Shown: in pieces, positions 1 to 8,662 of the stretch
How positions within the stretch are numbered: the stretch's first letter is position 1
Layout: the number at the start of each line of letters is the position of its first letter
Assembly (NCBI RefSeq): GCF_030499535.1
Contig: NZ_JASTLB010000001.1
Coordinates: forward strand, 3,658,001 to 3,722,000
Direction: 5' to 3'
Source of the DNA: Streptomyces sp. TG1A-8
GTDB taxonomy: Bacteria > Actinomycetota > Actinomycetes > Streptomycetales > Streptomycetaceae
Length of the DNA: 64,000 nucleotides
Translations under genes and position numbers: made by a program
The notes under the pieces: generated by a model
The model's input: only the letters and a program-made list of their open reading frames with translations
What the model was told of the DNA's origin: nothing
The model's database searches: none

Positions 1-1
1 G

Positions 2-1045
2 ATGAACCCGGACGACGGCGGCTACGGCTACGACGAACGCCCCGACCGGCGCCGGCAGCCGAAGAAGAACAACACCTCCACGATCCTCCTCGTGGTCGCC
101 GGCGTCCTCGTCCTGATCGGCGCGATCCTCATCGGCAAGTACGCCGTCGGCGGCGGAGGCGGGGGCGACGACTCGGTGTCCGTGCCGAACTTCGTCGGCC
201 AGACCGAGAGCGCGGCCAGGAAGAGGGCCGAGAACGTCAGCCTGAAGGTGACCACGTCCAGCAAGCCGTGCGACGACCAGCCGCAGGGCCAGGTCTGCTC
301 CCAGAACCCGGACAGGGGCACCAAGGTCGACAAGGACTCGACCGTCAACCTGGTGATCTCGACGGGCGCCCCGAAGGTCACCGTGCCGGACGTGCGCGGC
401 ATCCAGTACGACCAGGCCGAGTCCCAGCTGAAGGACAAGGGCTTCGAGGTCGAGAAGAAGACCCAGGTCTCGTCCCAGACGCCCGGCGTGGTCATCACCC
501 AGGACCCGCAGGGCGGCACGGACAAGGAGAAGGGCACCACGATCACGCTCACGGTCGCCAAGGCCGAGGAGAAGATCTCCGTCCCCGACGTCACCGGCAA
601 GTCCTGTGACGACGCCAAGGCCGAACTGCAGGCCAAGGGCCTGGTCCCGACCTGCACCGAGGTGAACGTCACCGACCCCGCGCAGAACGGCAAGGCCGTC
701 TCGACCAACCCGGCGGCGGGCCAGCAGGTCGTCAAGAACACCCCGGTGACGGTCAACGTGGGCAAGGCCCAGGAGCAGCAGCAGGAGCAGACCCAGGTTC
801 CGCAGGTCCAGAGCCACCGGCTCAAGGAGGTCAAGGGGATGCTCCAGGAGGCGGGGCTGCAGGTCGGCAACGTCCAGGGGTCCCAGGACGACAACGCCAT
901 CGTCCTGACCTCGAACCCGTCTCCGGGCAGCACCGTGGACAAGGGCACGGCGGTCAACCTGTTCACCGTCGACCAGGGCGGGAACGGCAACGGAGGCAAC
1001 GGCGGCAACGGCGGCACCAACTTCTTCGGCGGTACCGACGGCTGA
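2..1045 (+). CDS. pknB: PknB-type Ser/Thr protein kinase, C-terminal part (TM + 4 PASTA), partial at the window edge
   Basis: Only the C-terminal part of a membrane Ser/Thr kinase is inside the window; the kinase domain must lie upstream. The visible 347 residues begin with a charged juxtamembrane stretch, then one membrane segment at about 27-47. Four PASTA repeats follow at about 58-121, 126-186, 191-256 and 264-323, each with the typical VP(D/N)(V/F) start and a late NP or DP..GT turn. The tail is Gly/Asn-rich. PASTA domains bind peptidoglycan fragments outside the cell, so this is the sensor half of a PknB-like kinase controlling cell-wall growth and division. PknB next to sortase, pabA and crgA genes is standard actinobacterial order. 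The ATG at base 2 is probably internal to the gene. A strong hairpin follows the stop. Confidence 0.9.
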   Translation: MNPDDGGYGYDERPDRRRQPKKNNTSTILLVVAGVLVLIGAILIGKYAVGGGGGGDDSVSVPNFVGQTESAARKRAENVSLKVTTSSKPCDDQPQGQVCSQNPDRGTKVDKDSTVNLVISTGAPKVTVPDVRGIQYDQAESQLKDKGFEVEKKTQVSSQTPGVVITQDPQGGTDKEKGTTITLTVAKAEEKISVPDVTGKSCDDAKAELQAKGLVPTCTEVNVTDPAQNGKAVSTNPAAGQQVVKNTPVTVNVGKAQEQQQEQTQVPQVQSHRLKEVKGMLQEAGLQVGNVQGSQDDNAIVLTSNPSPGSTVDKGTAVNLFTVDQGGNGNGGNGGNGGTNFFGGTDG

Positions 1046-1060
1046 CCCGGCGCACACCAC

Positions 1061-1106
1061 ACGGGCGGGCCCCCGCCGGCGGTTGCCGGCGGGGGCCCGC
1101 CCGTGT
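1061..1106. terminator. Bidirectional terminator hairpin between pknB and srtE2
   Basis: A long GC-rich inverted repeat with arms acgggcgggcccccgccggc and gccggcgggggcccgcccgt surrounds a 4-6 base loop. It sits exactly between the convergent pknB and sortase genes. There is no clear T tract, as is usual in Streptomyces. Confidence 0.7.
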
Positions 1107-1855
1107 CAGCGCAGTTCCTCCGGCGGGGTCCGCTCGCCGTCCACCCTGTCGACCCGGACCAGCTCGCCCCACACCACGTACCGGTACCGGCTCGTGTACA
1201 CCGGCGTGCACGTCGTCAGGGTGATGTAGTGGCCCGGCTTCCTCCGCCCGGACTCCCTGGGGACCGGGGAGAGGACCTTGACGTTGTACTTCGAGGTCTC
1301 CGGGAGGATCGAGTACACCTTGTAGACGTACCAGTCGTCCTTCGTCTCGAAGACGATCGGGTCGCCCTTCCTGAGCCTGTCGATGTTGTGGAACTTGGCG
1401 CCGTGGCCGTCCCGGTGGGCGGCGAGGGCGAAGTTGCCGTCCTTGCCGGTCATGGGGAGCGCGGCCTTGACCGGGTCGGTGTAGTAGCCGGCGACGCCGT
1501 CGTCGAGGACGCCGGTGCCGGTGCCCTTCTCGACCAGGACCTCGCCGTTGTCCATCGCCGGCACGTGCAGGAAGCCGATGCCGTCCTTGGTGTCCAGGGC
1601 GCCGGGGCCCGAGGCCGGGGCCTGGGCCCAGTGGTCGCGGACCCGGTCGGCCCGCCGGTCCGCCTTGCGGTCCGCTATGACGTTGGTCCACCACAGGGAG
1701 TAGACGACGAACAGGCCCAGCACCAGGCCCGCCGTGATGAGGAGCTCGCCGAAGACGCTGACCGCGAGCGCGATCCGGCCGGGGGTGCGGCGGGGGGCGG
1801 GCGCCGCGCCGGGCGCGTCCGTGGGCTCTTCGGTGTCGTCGGCGGTCGCTGCCAC
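1106..1855 (-). CDS. srtE2: Class E sortase (SrtE2-like)
   Basis: Membrane transpeptidase of 249 residues. It has a short Pro/Ala-rich cytoplasmic head, one membrane segment at about 28-52 and an extracellular sortase barrel. The catalytic residues are visible: His147 in AAHRDGHG, Cys216 in the class E signature TLTTCTP, and an Arg in the following SRYR. Class E sortases of Streptomyces attach LAXTG-type proteins such as long chaplins to peptidoglycan (known for the family). It lies 13 bases downstream of a second class E sortase and is probably the last gene of the operon from 3831 to 1106. The order matches S. coelicolor srtE1-srtE2, so the symbol rests on position and family. Confidence 0.88.
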   Translation of the reverse strand: MAATADDTEEPTDAPGAAPAPRRTPGRIALAVSVFGELLITAGLVLGLFVVYSLWWTNVIADRKADRRADRVRDHWAQAPASGPGALDTKDGIGFLHVPAMDNGEVLVEKGTGTGVLDDGVAGYYTDPVKAALPMTGKDGNFALAAHRDGHGAKFHNIDRLRKGDPIVFETKDDWYVYKVYSILPETSKYNVKVLSPVPRESGRRKPGHYITLTTCTPVYTSRYRYVVWGELVRVDRVDGERTPPEELR

Positions 1856-1868
1856 AGTTCTCCAGCCC

Positions 1869-3038
1869 CTACTCGATGAGCGCGTCCGGCTTGCCCTTGC
1901 TGCGCGGGCGTTCCTCGACCATCTTGCCCCAGACGATCAGCCGGTACTTGCTGGTGAACTCCGGCGTGCAGGTGGTGAGGGTGATGTAGCGGCCCGGCCG
2001 GGTGAAGCCCGAGCCCCTGGGGACGGGGTCCAGCACACTGGTGTTGGACGGGGGGGTGACCGGCAGCGTCGAGGTCACCTTGTACACGAAGTAGGTGTCC
2101 TGCGTCTCGACCACGATCGGGTCGCCGGGCCTGAGCCTGTTGATGTACCGGAAGGGCTCGCCGTGCGTGTTGCGGTGCGCGGCGAGCCCGAAGTTCCCGG
2201 TCGCGGCGTCCGGCATCGCCGTCTTCAGCGGGGCCTGGCCGTAGTGCCCGACCATGCCCTTGTCGAGCACCTTCTTGTTGCTGACGCCCTCGGCGATCGG
2301 GGCGACCACGTCCAGCCCGGGGATGTGCAGGATGGCGAAGCCCTGCCCCGGCTCGAACACGCCGGGGTCGCGCCTGCCGCTGGCCCAGTCGTCCTGCAGC
2401 TGGTGGGCCTCGCTGCCCGCCTGGGCGTGCGCGCGCACGTTCGTCCACCACAGCTGGTAGGTCACGAACAGCAGCATCAGCACGCCGGTGGTGATGAACA
2501 CCTCGCCGATCACCCGGCTCGCGATCACGGCGGGCCCCGGCTTGTCCAGCCGGGCCCGCCGCCGGGCCTCGACCCGGGAGAGGGGCCGCTGCGGCCCGGT
2601 CCGGTCCGGATCCGCCGGCCGCGCCGGACCCGCCGGCCGCGCCGGACCCGCCGGCGCCCGGGTGCCCCCACGACGCCCGCCACGCCGCTTGGCGGCCTTT
2701 CTGCGGGCCGCACGGCCACCCGGTGGAATTCCCGTGGGGGAGGGGGGCGGCGAAGCCCCAGGGGTCGGCAGGGGTCCGCCGCCCCGGCCCGCCCGCGGAT
2801 CGACGATCCGCAGCGCCATCGTCTCGTCGTCGGCGGGCGGCAGAGGGCCCGCCCGGTCGTCCACGGGGGCCATCCGGACCGTCCGGTCGTCCACAGGAGG
2901 CGTCCGGACCCCCCGGTCGTCCACCACGGGCAGCGGCACCGTCCCCGGGTCGGGCGCGTCCGCGTACGGCCCGGGACCGCGGGACCCGCGCGGTGTGCCG
3001 CCGTGCGCGTCCTCGCGCTCGGGGCGCAGCGCGGTCAC
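1869..3038 (-). CDS. srtE1: Class E sortase (SrtE1-like) with long disordered N-terminus
   Basis: This 389-residue protein is longer than its neighbour because of a cytoplasmic N-terminal extension of about 165 residues rich in Pro, Arg and Asp. The extension contains short tandem repeats of the form VDDRxVRxxP at about 39-70. A membrane segment follows at about 171-194, then the sortase domain with His288 (AAHRNTHG), Cys357 (TLTTCTPEFTSKYR) and Arg366. It should anchor LAXTG-type surface proteins to the wall. The GTG start at 3036-3038 overlaps the pabA stop as GTGA, which indicates translational coupling. A later start inside the extension is possible, but the overlap supports this one. Confidence 0.87.
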   Translation of the reverse strand: MTALRPEREDAHGGTPRGSRGPGPYADAPDPGTVPLPVVDDRGVRTPPVDDRTVRMAPVDDRAGPLPPADDETMALRIVDPRAGRGGGPLPTPGASPPPSPTGIPPGGRAARRKAAKRRGGRRGGTRAPAGPARPAGPARPADPDRTGPQRPLSRVEARRRARLDKPGPAVIASRVIGEVFITTGVLMLLFVTYQLWWTNVRAHAQAGSEAHQLQDDWASGRRDPGVFEPGQGFAILHIPGLDVVAPIAEGVSNKKVLDKGMVGHYGQAPLKTAMPDAATGNFGLAAHRNTHGEPFRYINRLRPGDPIVVETQDTYFVYKVTSTLPVTPPSNTSVLDPVPRGSGFTRPGRYITLTTCTPEFTSKYRLIVWGKMVEERPRSKGKPDALIE

Positions 3039-3673
3039 GCCGTGGCCCTGCCCACCACCGGGGCGAGCCCCGCCGACCTCGCCACGGCGTCCTGGTCACC
3101 GCACTCCGCCAGCCAGTTGGCCAGCATCCGGTGCCCGTGCTCGGTCAGCACCGACTCGGGATGGAACTGCACGCCCTCGACCGGGAGTTCACGGTGGCGC
3201 AGGCCCATGACGATCCCGTCCCGGGTGCGGGCCGTGACCTCCAGCTCCGCCGGGACGGTGGCCGGCTCGGCGGCCAGGGAGTGGTAGCGGGTCGCGGTGA
3301 ACGGCGAGGGCAGCCCGGCGAACACACCCGTGCCCCGGTGCTCCACCGGGGAGGTCTTGCCGTGCAGCAGCTCGGGCGCCCGGCCGACCACACCGCCGTA
3401 CGCCACCTGCATCGACTGCATGCCGAGGCACACGCCGAACACCGGTACGCCGGTCGAGGCGCAGTGCCGGACCATGTCCACGCACACGCCCGCCTCCTCC
3501 GGCGTGCCCGGACCGGGCGAGAGCAGCACGCCGTCGAAACCGTCCTGGGCATGTGCCGTCGACACCTCGTCGTTGCGCCGCACCTCGCACTCGGCGCCGA
3601 GCTGGTAGAGGTACTGGACGAGGTTGAACACGAAGCTGTCGTAGTTGTCGACGACGAGAATGCGCGCACTCAC
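3035..3673 (-). CDS. pabA: Glutamine amidotransferase, anthranilate/aminodeoxychorismate synthase component II
   Basis: Class I glutamine amidotransferase of 212 residues that supplies ammonia for p-aminobenzoate (folate) or anthranilate (tryptophan) synthesis. The N-terminus ILVVDNYDSFVFNLVQ is typical of TrpG/PabA. The catalytic nucleophile is Cys82 in GVCLGMQ, and the His171/Glu173 pair is in FHPES. I chose the GTG at 3671-3673 because it overlaps the stop of the upstream small membrane gene as GTGA and places the family N-terminus correctly. The partner PabB/TrpE is not in the window. The same gene sits between pknB and crgA in mycobacteria (trpG/pabA), so the location is ancestral. Confidence 0.9.
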   Translation of the reverse strand: MSARILVVDNYDSFVFNLVQYLYQLGAECEVRRNDEVSTAHAQDGFDGVLLSPGPGTPEEAGVCVDMVRHCASTGVPVFGVCLGMQSMQVAYGGVVGRAPELLHGKTSPVEHRGTGVFAGLPSPFTATRYHSLAAEPATVPAELEVTARTRDGIVMGLRHRELPVEGVQFHPESVLTEHGHRMLANWLAECGDQDAVARSAGLAPVVGRATA

Positions 3674-3831
3674 TGGTTGTCCACCGTCACATCGTTGAAG
3701 GGCAGCAGCGGCTCGGCCCAGGGGAAGACGTACTGGAAGAGGACGTAGACCACGGCCAGGACCAGGACGAGCGAGACGAGCGCCTTCGCCCACGCGTTGC
3801 CCGGCAGATGTCGCCAGATCCAGCCGTACAT
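3670..3831 (-). CDS. Small single-pass membrane protein (53 aa)
   Basis: Short protein starting MYGWIWRHLPGN, with one strongly hydrophobic segment at about residues 16-38 and a short acidic tail. The ATG at 3829-3831 is preceded by a good ribosome site (AAGGGA about 6 bases upstream on the minus strand). Its stop overlaps the pabA GTG as GTGA. Small proteins of this type occur at the same place in other Streptomyces (from memory). The function is unknown; the position in a sortase operon suggests an envelope role, which is inference. Confidence 0.75.
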   Translation of the reverse strand: MYGWIWRHLPGNAWAKALVSLVLVLAVVYVLFQYVFPWAEPLLPFNDVTVDNQ

Positions 3832-3959
3832 GCCGTCCCTTCCGTTCCACCACGGCACCTGACTCACGCCGTACAGCACCAGACTAACGGCGCGCGGTCC
3901 CCGGCCGGCCGGCCTTCGCCGATGCGCACCGGCGGTTCGCGGGCGGGCGCCCCGCCCGT

Positions 3960-4745
3960 CTACCGCACCGGTTCCGCGTACTGGAGATCCACGGTGCCCG
4001 TGTAGCCGGGCAGCGTCACGGTCCCGTCCTGGGTGACCTTCCAGCCCAGGCCGTAGACGTTGACGTAGACCATGTACGTCTGGATCGCCCGGCTCGCGGC
4101 GAGCGCCCGCTGGAGCCTGTCCGGGTCGCCGACCGCGGTGATCCTGTAGGGCGGCGAGTAGACACGGCCCTGCAGGATCAGCGTGTTGCCGACGCAGCGC
4201 ACCGCGCTGGTGGAGATCAGCCGCTGGTCCATGACCTTGATGCCCTGGGCGCCGCCCTGCCACAGGGCGTTGACCACGGCCTGCAGGTCCTGCTGGTGGA
4301 TGACCAGGTAGTCGGGCTGCGGCTCGGGGTAGCCGGGGAGCTTGGCGGTGGCGTTCGGCGGGGCGTCGTTGAGGGTGACGGTGACGGCCCGGCCCGTGAG
4401 CCTTTCGGTGCCCGCGCTCTTCTCCAGCCCGCTGAGCCTGCGGTCCTCGGCGCCGGTGCTCTCGTCGTCGCCCTCGGCGAGCGATTCGACGGTGTCGCGC
4501 AGGGCCGCGTTGGACTCGTCCAGCCCCTTGTTCTTGCGGCTGCGCTCCTGGATCAGGTCGGACAGCTTCAGCAGGGAGGCGTCCTGGCGGATGTCGGTGC
4601 CCTTGGCGGTGTCGAAGCTGGTGAAGAAGATCAGCCCGGCGAGGGCGAAGACGGCGGCGGTGAGGACCCGCACCGGACGGAAACGCGGCCGGCGGGGGCC
4701 GGACCCCGTTGATCCCGTCCCGGGGGAGTCGGCAGAATTGCTCAA
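3960..4745 (-). CDS. DUF881 family membrane-anchored protein
   Basis: Protein of 261 residues with one N-terminal membrane segment at about 26-45, a charged region with coiled-coil character at about 55-105, and a C-terminal DUF881 domain at about 115-260. A typical patch is [19 protein letters not shown], followed by YRITAVGDP. The family is found next to crgA in actinobacteria, including M. tuberculosis, and probably acts at the division site or envelope; its biochemical role is not established. It is divergent from crgA, so the 140-base gap must hold both promoters. Confidence 0.85.
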   Translation of the reverse strand: MSNSADSPGTGSTGSGPRRPRFRPVRVLTAAVFALAGLIFFTSFDTAKGTDIRQDASLLKLSDLIQERSRKNKGLDESNAALRDTVESLAEGDDESTGAEDRRLSGLEKSAGTERLTGRAVTVTLNDAPPNATAKLPGYPEPQPDYLVIHQQDLQAVVNALWQGGAQGIKVMDQRLISTSAVRCVGNTLILQGRVYSPPYRITAVGDPDRLQRALAASRAIQTYMVYVNVYGLGWKVTQDGTVTLPGYTGTVDLQYAEPVR

Positions 4746-4885
4746 CGTACCCTTATCTCCTTCGGCGCCACGGAAGCACTACGCTAACGGACGCCCGGGG
4801 GAGCGCTCAGTGTCCCCTTGTACGCTGCCCGAGCCCGACCCAGTTACCTGCGCGGCCACGCAGCGCATCGACAGGAGAGACCCTC

Positions 4886-5140
4886 GTGCCGAAGTCACGT
4901 ATCCGCAAGAAGGCCGACTACACGCCGCCGCCCGCCAAGCAGGCGCAGGCCATCAAGCTCACCAACCGCGCGTGGGTCGCGCCGGTGATGCTGGCCCTGT
5001 TCCTCATCGGCCTGGCCTGGATCGTCGTCTTCTACGTGACCGACGGTTCCCTGCCCGTCGACAGCCTGGGCAACTGGAACATCGTGGTCGGCTTCGGCTT
5101 CATCGCGGCCGGGTTCGGCGTCTCCACGCAGTGGAAGTAG
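4886..5140 (+). CDS. crgA: Cell division protein CrgA
   Basis: Small division regulator of 84 residues, the length usual in Streptomyces. It starts [15 protein letters not shown] and has two membrane segments at about 30-52 and 62-80. CrgA affects FtsZ ring formation in aerial hyphae and recruits divisome and wall-synthesis proteins (family knowledge). The GTG start is at 4886-4888, preceded by AGGAGAGA about 7 bases upstream. The gene stands alone on the plus strand and is followed by a DnaA-box cluster. Confidence 0.93.
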   Translation: MPKSRIRKKADYTPPPAKQAQAIKLTNRAWVAPVMLALFLIGLAWIVVFYVTDGSLPVDSLGNWNIVVGFGFIAAGFGVSTQWK

Positions 5141-5179
5141 CCCGGTCCACAACGGTTCGGCCCACGGTTGCACGCTGAG

Positions 5180-5390
5180 TTATCCACAGCTTCGACTCAT
5201 TGTCCACATCCCCCTGGGGAAAAGGCTTCGATCTGTGGATAACCCATCGCCGGTTGACGCCGGTGTGACTGGCACGCCCCCGTCACACGCGCGTTCGAAC
5301 TCCGTACGACCTGCGGAAACGCACCCGGGCGGAGTGCGGCCCAGGAAAACCCGCACGGTGCGCACAAGATCCGGCACGGACTGTGGACAA
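5180..5390. promoter_or_regulatory. Cluster of four consensus DnaA boxes outside oriC
   Basis: Four nonamers match the DnaA box exactly: TTATCCACA at 5180-5188 (+), TTGTCCACA at 5200-5208 (+), and on the minus strand TTATCCACA at 5234-5242 and TTGTCCACA at 5382-5390. They lie in the non-coding gap between crgA and the rhomboid gene, 32 kb from oriC. Streptomyces DnaA binds both forms. The site may titrate DnaA or tune initiation. Confidence 0.75.
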
Positions 5391-5400
5391 CGATCCGGTG

Positions 5401-6291
5401 TCAGCCGAGCTGCGCGGTCCTGACCAGCGTCAGGACCACCACCACGGCCAGGACGAGCGCACAGGTCCCGTACTGCACCAGCGCCCGCCTGCGCCGCGGG
5501 GCGTGCACCATGGCGTACCCGGTGAGGACACCGGCGACGAGACCGCCGATGTGGGCTTCCCAGGCGATGCCGTTCATCCCGAAGGTGAAGATCAGGTTGA
5601 TCACCAGCAGGGCGATCACCGGGCGCATGTCGTAGTTGAGCCGGCGCATCAGGACGGCGGTCGCGCCGAACAGGCCGAAGATCGCCCCGGAGGCGCCCAG
5701 CGAGGGCTGGTTGGGCGCGGCGATCAGATAGCTGAGCGCGCTGCCGGCCAGGCCCGAGACGGCGTACAGGGCGAGGTAGCGGGCGCGGCCGAGCGCGGCC
5801 TCCAGGGGACCGCCGATCCACCACAGGCTGAGCATGTTGAACAGGATGTGGACGTAGCCGCCGTGCAGGAACATCGCGGTGAGCAGGCGGTAGTACTGGC
5901 CCTCGGCGATCCCCTGCACCCCGGTGAGGTAGGGGGTGTAGGACTGGCCGATCAGCTCGAGGCGGTTGGTGAAGCGGTCGCCCAGGGACAGCTGCACCAG
6001 GAACAGGGCGAGGTTGACGCCGATCAGCAGCTTCGTGACCAGCCTCGGGTCCGCCGTCACCGCGCCCCCGGCGACCGTGCGCGGGCGGGCCGCCCCCGGT
6101 GCCGGGCCGTCCTGGCCGGAGCCGCCGCGGACGCAGTCGGGGCACTGGAAGCCGACCGAGGCGCTGACCATGCACTGGGGGCAGATCGGACGTTCGCAGC
6201 GGGTGCAGCGCACGCCGCTCTCGCGGTCCGGATGGCGGTAGCACACGGGCAGGCTCCGGGCGTCCTGCGCGCTGCCTGTGGCCTGGTCCAT
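5401..6291 (-). CDS. Rhomboid family intramembrane serine protease with N-terminal zinc finger
   Basis: Protein of 296 residues. The N-terminus carries a B-box-like zinc-binding cluster (Cys17, His20, Cys29, Cys32, Cys37, Cys40, Cys50, Cys53). The rest is a multi-pass rhomboid domain with the serine motif GASGAIFG (Ser201) and the catalytic His247 in AHIGG, plus the HGGYVHILFNM loop. Rhomboids cleave transmembrane substrates inside the lipid bilayer. The N-terminal finger is common in actinobacterial rhomboids of this locus. The gene lies downstream of ppiA on the same strand with a 111-base gap, so it may be co-transcribed. The natural substrate is unknown. Confidence 0.88.
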   Translation of the reverse strand: MDQATGSAQDARSLPVCYRHPDRESGVRCTRCERPICPQCMVSASVGFQCPDCVRGGSGQDGPAPGAARPRTVAGGAVTADPRLVTKLLIGVNLALFLVQLSLGDRFTNRLELIGQSYTPYLTGVQGIAEGQYYRLLTAMFLHGGYVHILFNMLSLWWIGGPLEAALGRARYLALYAVSGLAGSALSYLIAAPNQPSLGASGAIFGLFGATAVLMRRLNYDMRPVIALLVINLIFTFGMNGIAWEAHIGGLVAGVLTGYAMVHAPRRRRALVQYGTCALVLAVVVVLTLVRTAQLG

Positions 6292-6402
6292 GCGATCCCC
6301 TTGCTCGTCGTGGGGCTGTCCCCGGGACTGCCCCGCCCCGCTCCTCCATACGGACGAGCGGGGCGTTTGGTTCCCTGCGGGAGGCCGTCGGAGCGGTGGC
6401 CC

Positions 6403-6933
6403 TCAGCCCTGGCGCCGCTCGACGACGACCGACTCGATGACGACGTCCTGCACCGGGCGGTCGTTGCCGCCGGTGGGGAGCGCGGCGATGGCGTCGACGA
6501 CCTTCTGGCCGGCCTTGTCGCTGACCTCTCCGAAGATGGTGTGCTTGCGGTTGAGCCAGGTGGTCGGCGAGACGGTGATGAAGAACTGCGAGCCGTTGGT
6601 GCCCGGACCGGCGTTGGCCATGGCGAGCAGGTACGGCTTGCCGAAGTTCAGGTCGGGGTGGAACTCGTCCGGGAAGTCGTAGCCGGGGCCGCCGATGCCG
6701 GTGCCGAGCGGGTCGCCGCCCTGGATCATGAAGCCGCTGATGACCCGGTGGAAGACCGTGCCGTCGTAGAGCCGGTCCCTGGTGAGTTCACCGGTGCCCG
6801 GGTGCTTCCACTCACGCTCGCCCTGGGCGAGTTCGACGAAGTTCTTGACCGTGACCGGCGCGTGGTGCGGGAACAGCCGGATCTCGATGTCGCCGTGGTT
6901 GGTCTTCAGGGTGGCGTAGAGCTGCTCGGCCAC
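6403..6933 (-). CDS. ppiA: Peptidyl-prolyl cis-trans isomerase, cyclophilin type
   Basis: Cytoplasmic cyclophilin of 176 residues that catalyses proline isomerisation during folding. Characteristic stretches are VTVKNFVELA, the active-site FHRVISGFMIQGGDP, and TNGSQFFIT. The start is the GTG at 6931-6933, with GGAAGG about 6 bases upstream; longer upstream reading has no family similarity. No signal peptide is seen. The position near crgA and the gyr genes matches M. tuberculosis ppiA (Rv0009). Confidence 0.93.
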   Translation of the reverse strand: MAEQLYATLKTNHGDIEIRLFPHHAPVTVKNFVELAQGEREWKHPGTGELTRDRLYDGTVFHRVISGFMIQGGDPLGTGIGGPGYDFPDEFHPDLNFGKPYLLAMANAGPGTNGSQFFITVSPTTWLNRKHTIFGEVSDKAGQKVVDAIAALPTGGNDRPVQDVVIESVVVERRQG

Positions 6934-7196
6934 GATCCGCCTTCCGTCGTCTCCGTGTGACCCCCCGATCCTCGCACGGTCCCCGGCGGGAGGCGGACCG
7001 CCGGTGGCGTCCCCGGCCCGGCGGGAAGCGCGCGGCGGCGATTCGTGGCAGTGTCGGCGAAAGCTCCGGTTGACCGGAATCTCTCCGTTCAGCACCCGTA
7101 TGCCCGCCCGCGCATGCCGGGGGGGCCGTCGGCAGGCATGATCCGTTAATGGGTGGAAAGTCGAAATACCGTACGCCACCGAGGAGGAGGAAACCC

Positions 7197-7898
7197 GTGA
7201 CCCGCATCGACAGCGTGCGCGCCGCGACCGGCCCGGCGAAGGACAGCGTGCTGCACGCCGCGGAAGTGGTGGCGCCCTACGCCGACACGGCCAAGGAGCG
7301 TGCCGCACACTACGCGCAGGAGGCACGCGTACGGCTGGCTCCCGTGGTGTCGCAGGCCGCCGAACAGGCCCGCGTGCAGTACGACGCCCGGCTCGCCCCG
7401 CGTCTGGAGCAGGTTCGCGCGCAGGTGCCGCCGAAGGTGGACCTGGTCGCGCAGGAGGCCGCCGTCCGTACCCGCAAGGCCGCCCGGCAGGCCGCCGAGT
7501 ACTCGCGTCCGAAGATCGAGCAGGCGGTGGCCGCCGCCGCTCCGGTGGCCGACGAGGCCGCCGCGCGCGGCGCCGCCGCCCTGGCCGCGCTGCGCGGCCA
7601 GGTCTCGGCGCGGGACATCCAGAAGCTGGCCCGGAAGAACGCGCGGCGTTCCCGGACCGGCCGTGCCGTGAGGACGCTGACGCTGCTGACCCTGGTGGCG
7701 GGCGGCGCCTTCGCGGCCTGGAAGTGGTGGGACAAGCAGGCCAACCCCGACTGGCTGGTCGAGCCGTCCGCCGCGACGGAGGCGCCCGAGTCCGGCCCGC
7801 TCAGTTCGGTGGACGGCACCGGGCCCTCGGTCCTGGACCCGGAGATCCAGGCGAAGCAGGGGGAGGAGGGGTCCACCGGCCCCGACGACCAGGTGTGA
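7197..7898 (+). CDS. DUF5324 family protein with C-terminal membrane segment
   Basis: Protein of 233 residues, mostly an Ala/Arg/Glu-rich helical region (about 1-150) with an apolipoprotein-like periodic pattern. One membrane segment follows at about 158-178, then an acidic Gly/Pro-rich tail. I chose the GTG at 7197 because GAGGAGGAGG stands immediately upstream; the ATG at 7149 has no such site. The family is common and apparently restricted to Streptomyces and relatives. The function is unknown; the composition suggests a membrane-attached structural or stress protein, which is inference. Confidence 0.75.
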   Translation: MTRIDSVRAATGPAKDSVLHAAEVVAPYADTAKERAAHYAQEARVRLAPVVSQAAEQARVQYDARLAPRLEQVRAQVPPKVDLVAQEAAVRTRKAARQAAEYSRPKIEQAVAAAAPVADEAAARGAAALAALRGQVSARDIQKLARKNARRSRTGRAVRTLTLLTLVAGGAFAAWKWWDKQANPDWLVEPSAATEAPESGPLSSVDGTGPSVLDPEIQAKQGEEGSTGPDDQV

Positions 7899-7928
7899 GA
7901 CGGGGGCACCCTCCGGTGCCGGGCAGCG

Positions 7929-7969
7929 GGCCGTGGGGCGGACGATCGCGGATCGTCCGCCCCACGGCC
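7929..7969 (+). terminator. Perfect 19-bp inverted repeat, likely terminator
   Basis: The arms ggccgtggggcggacgatc and gatcgtccgccccacggcc are perfectly complementary around the 3-base loop gcg, 30 bases after the DUF5324 stop. No T run follows. The next 600 bases have no gene. Confidence 0.7.
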
Positions 7970-8578
7970 GGTTCCGGCGCCCCGCTGCGTCGTCCGGTCG
8001 AGGCGCCGGCCGGGGCAGGGGCAGGGGCTCCGGCCCGCGGCGAAGTCCTCGTCGTCTTCGCGGTCCGCCCGCCGGTGACCGTCCCCGCGTCCCCCGGGGG
8101 CCGCCGAAGCCTGCGGTGACGGGGCGTCCTGGCACGGATCGCTCCGCCCCGCGGGCCGCGGGGCGCGCGAGGCCGGACCCCGCGGGACGGTGGCGCGGGA
8201 CGGAGCGCGGGACGCCGGCCGGCGCGGTCGGATCGTTGCGCGGGCAAACGGCGGACGCCGGGCCGTCATCCGCGTCCGTGGCCGGCCCGCGCCCGCGGGC
8301 GGTGTGCCGCCGTTCACCCGCCCCGGAACACGGGACCGGTCCTGCGCCCCCGGTTCGAGTGAAGCCGGGGCATGCGAGCGCACGCGGATGCGGAGCGCGG
8401 CGGCCGCACGCCCCGTTGAAGGCGCCGCCGGTGTCCGCGGCCGTCCGTCACGGCCCCCGGCCGCCGTCCCCGGCCGTCCCTCCCTCGTGCGGGTGGAGCG
8501 CCCGGTGCGCTGCCCCTCGCGCTGCCGGTCCGGCCGGTATGCAAGGGGGTGTTCACGACGGCTCGGAAGGAGACGGAC
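7970..8578. other. Gene-poor GC-rich gap upstream of the accessory cluster
   Basis: About 600 bases without a credible gene. Reading frames stay open only because of the high GC content and show no family similarity or ribosome site. A promoter for the cluster should lie here, but I see no clear -35/-10 pair. Confidence 0.5.
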
Positions 8579-8662
8579 ATGCGCGGGACGAGGCCGTGGC
8601 GGAGCGGGGCGGCGGAGGCCGCCGGGACCCCACCGCGACGGGGCCGGACGGTGGCGGCGTGA
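8579..8662 (+). CDS. Possible 27-codon leader ORF, coupled to the NHL gene
   Basis: The strongest ribosome site in this area (GGAAGGAG, 6 bases before ATG at 8579-8581) serves a reading frame of only 27 codons that starts MRGTRPWRSG and ends in TGA at 8660-8662. That stop overlaps the GTG of the NHL-repeat gene as GTGA. It could be a leader peptide used for translational coupling. Alternatively a single-base sequence error hides a longer N-terminus of the NHL protein. No similarity is recognised. Confidence 0.35.
   Translation: MRGTRPWRSGAAEAAGTPPRRGRTVAA

Noticed and set aside
7933..8658. In-frame extension of the NHL gene to 7933
   Set aside because: Starts inside a terminator hairpin, rich in Arg/Pro/Ala, no ribosome site; a start near 8659 is better.
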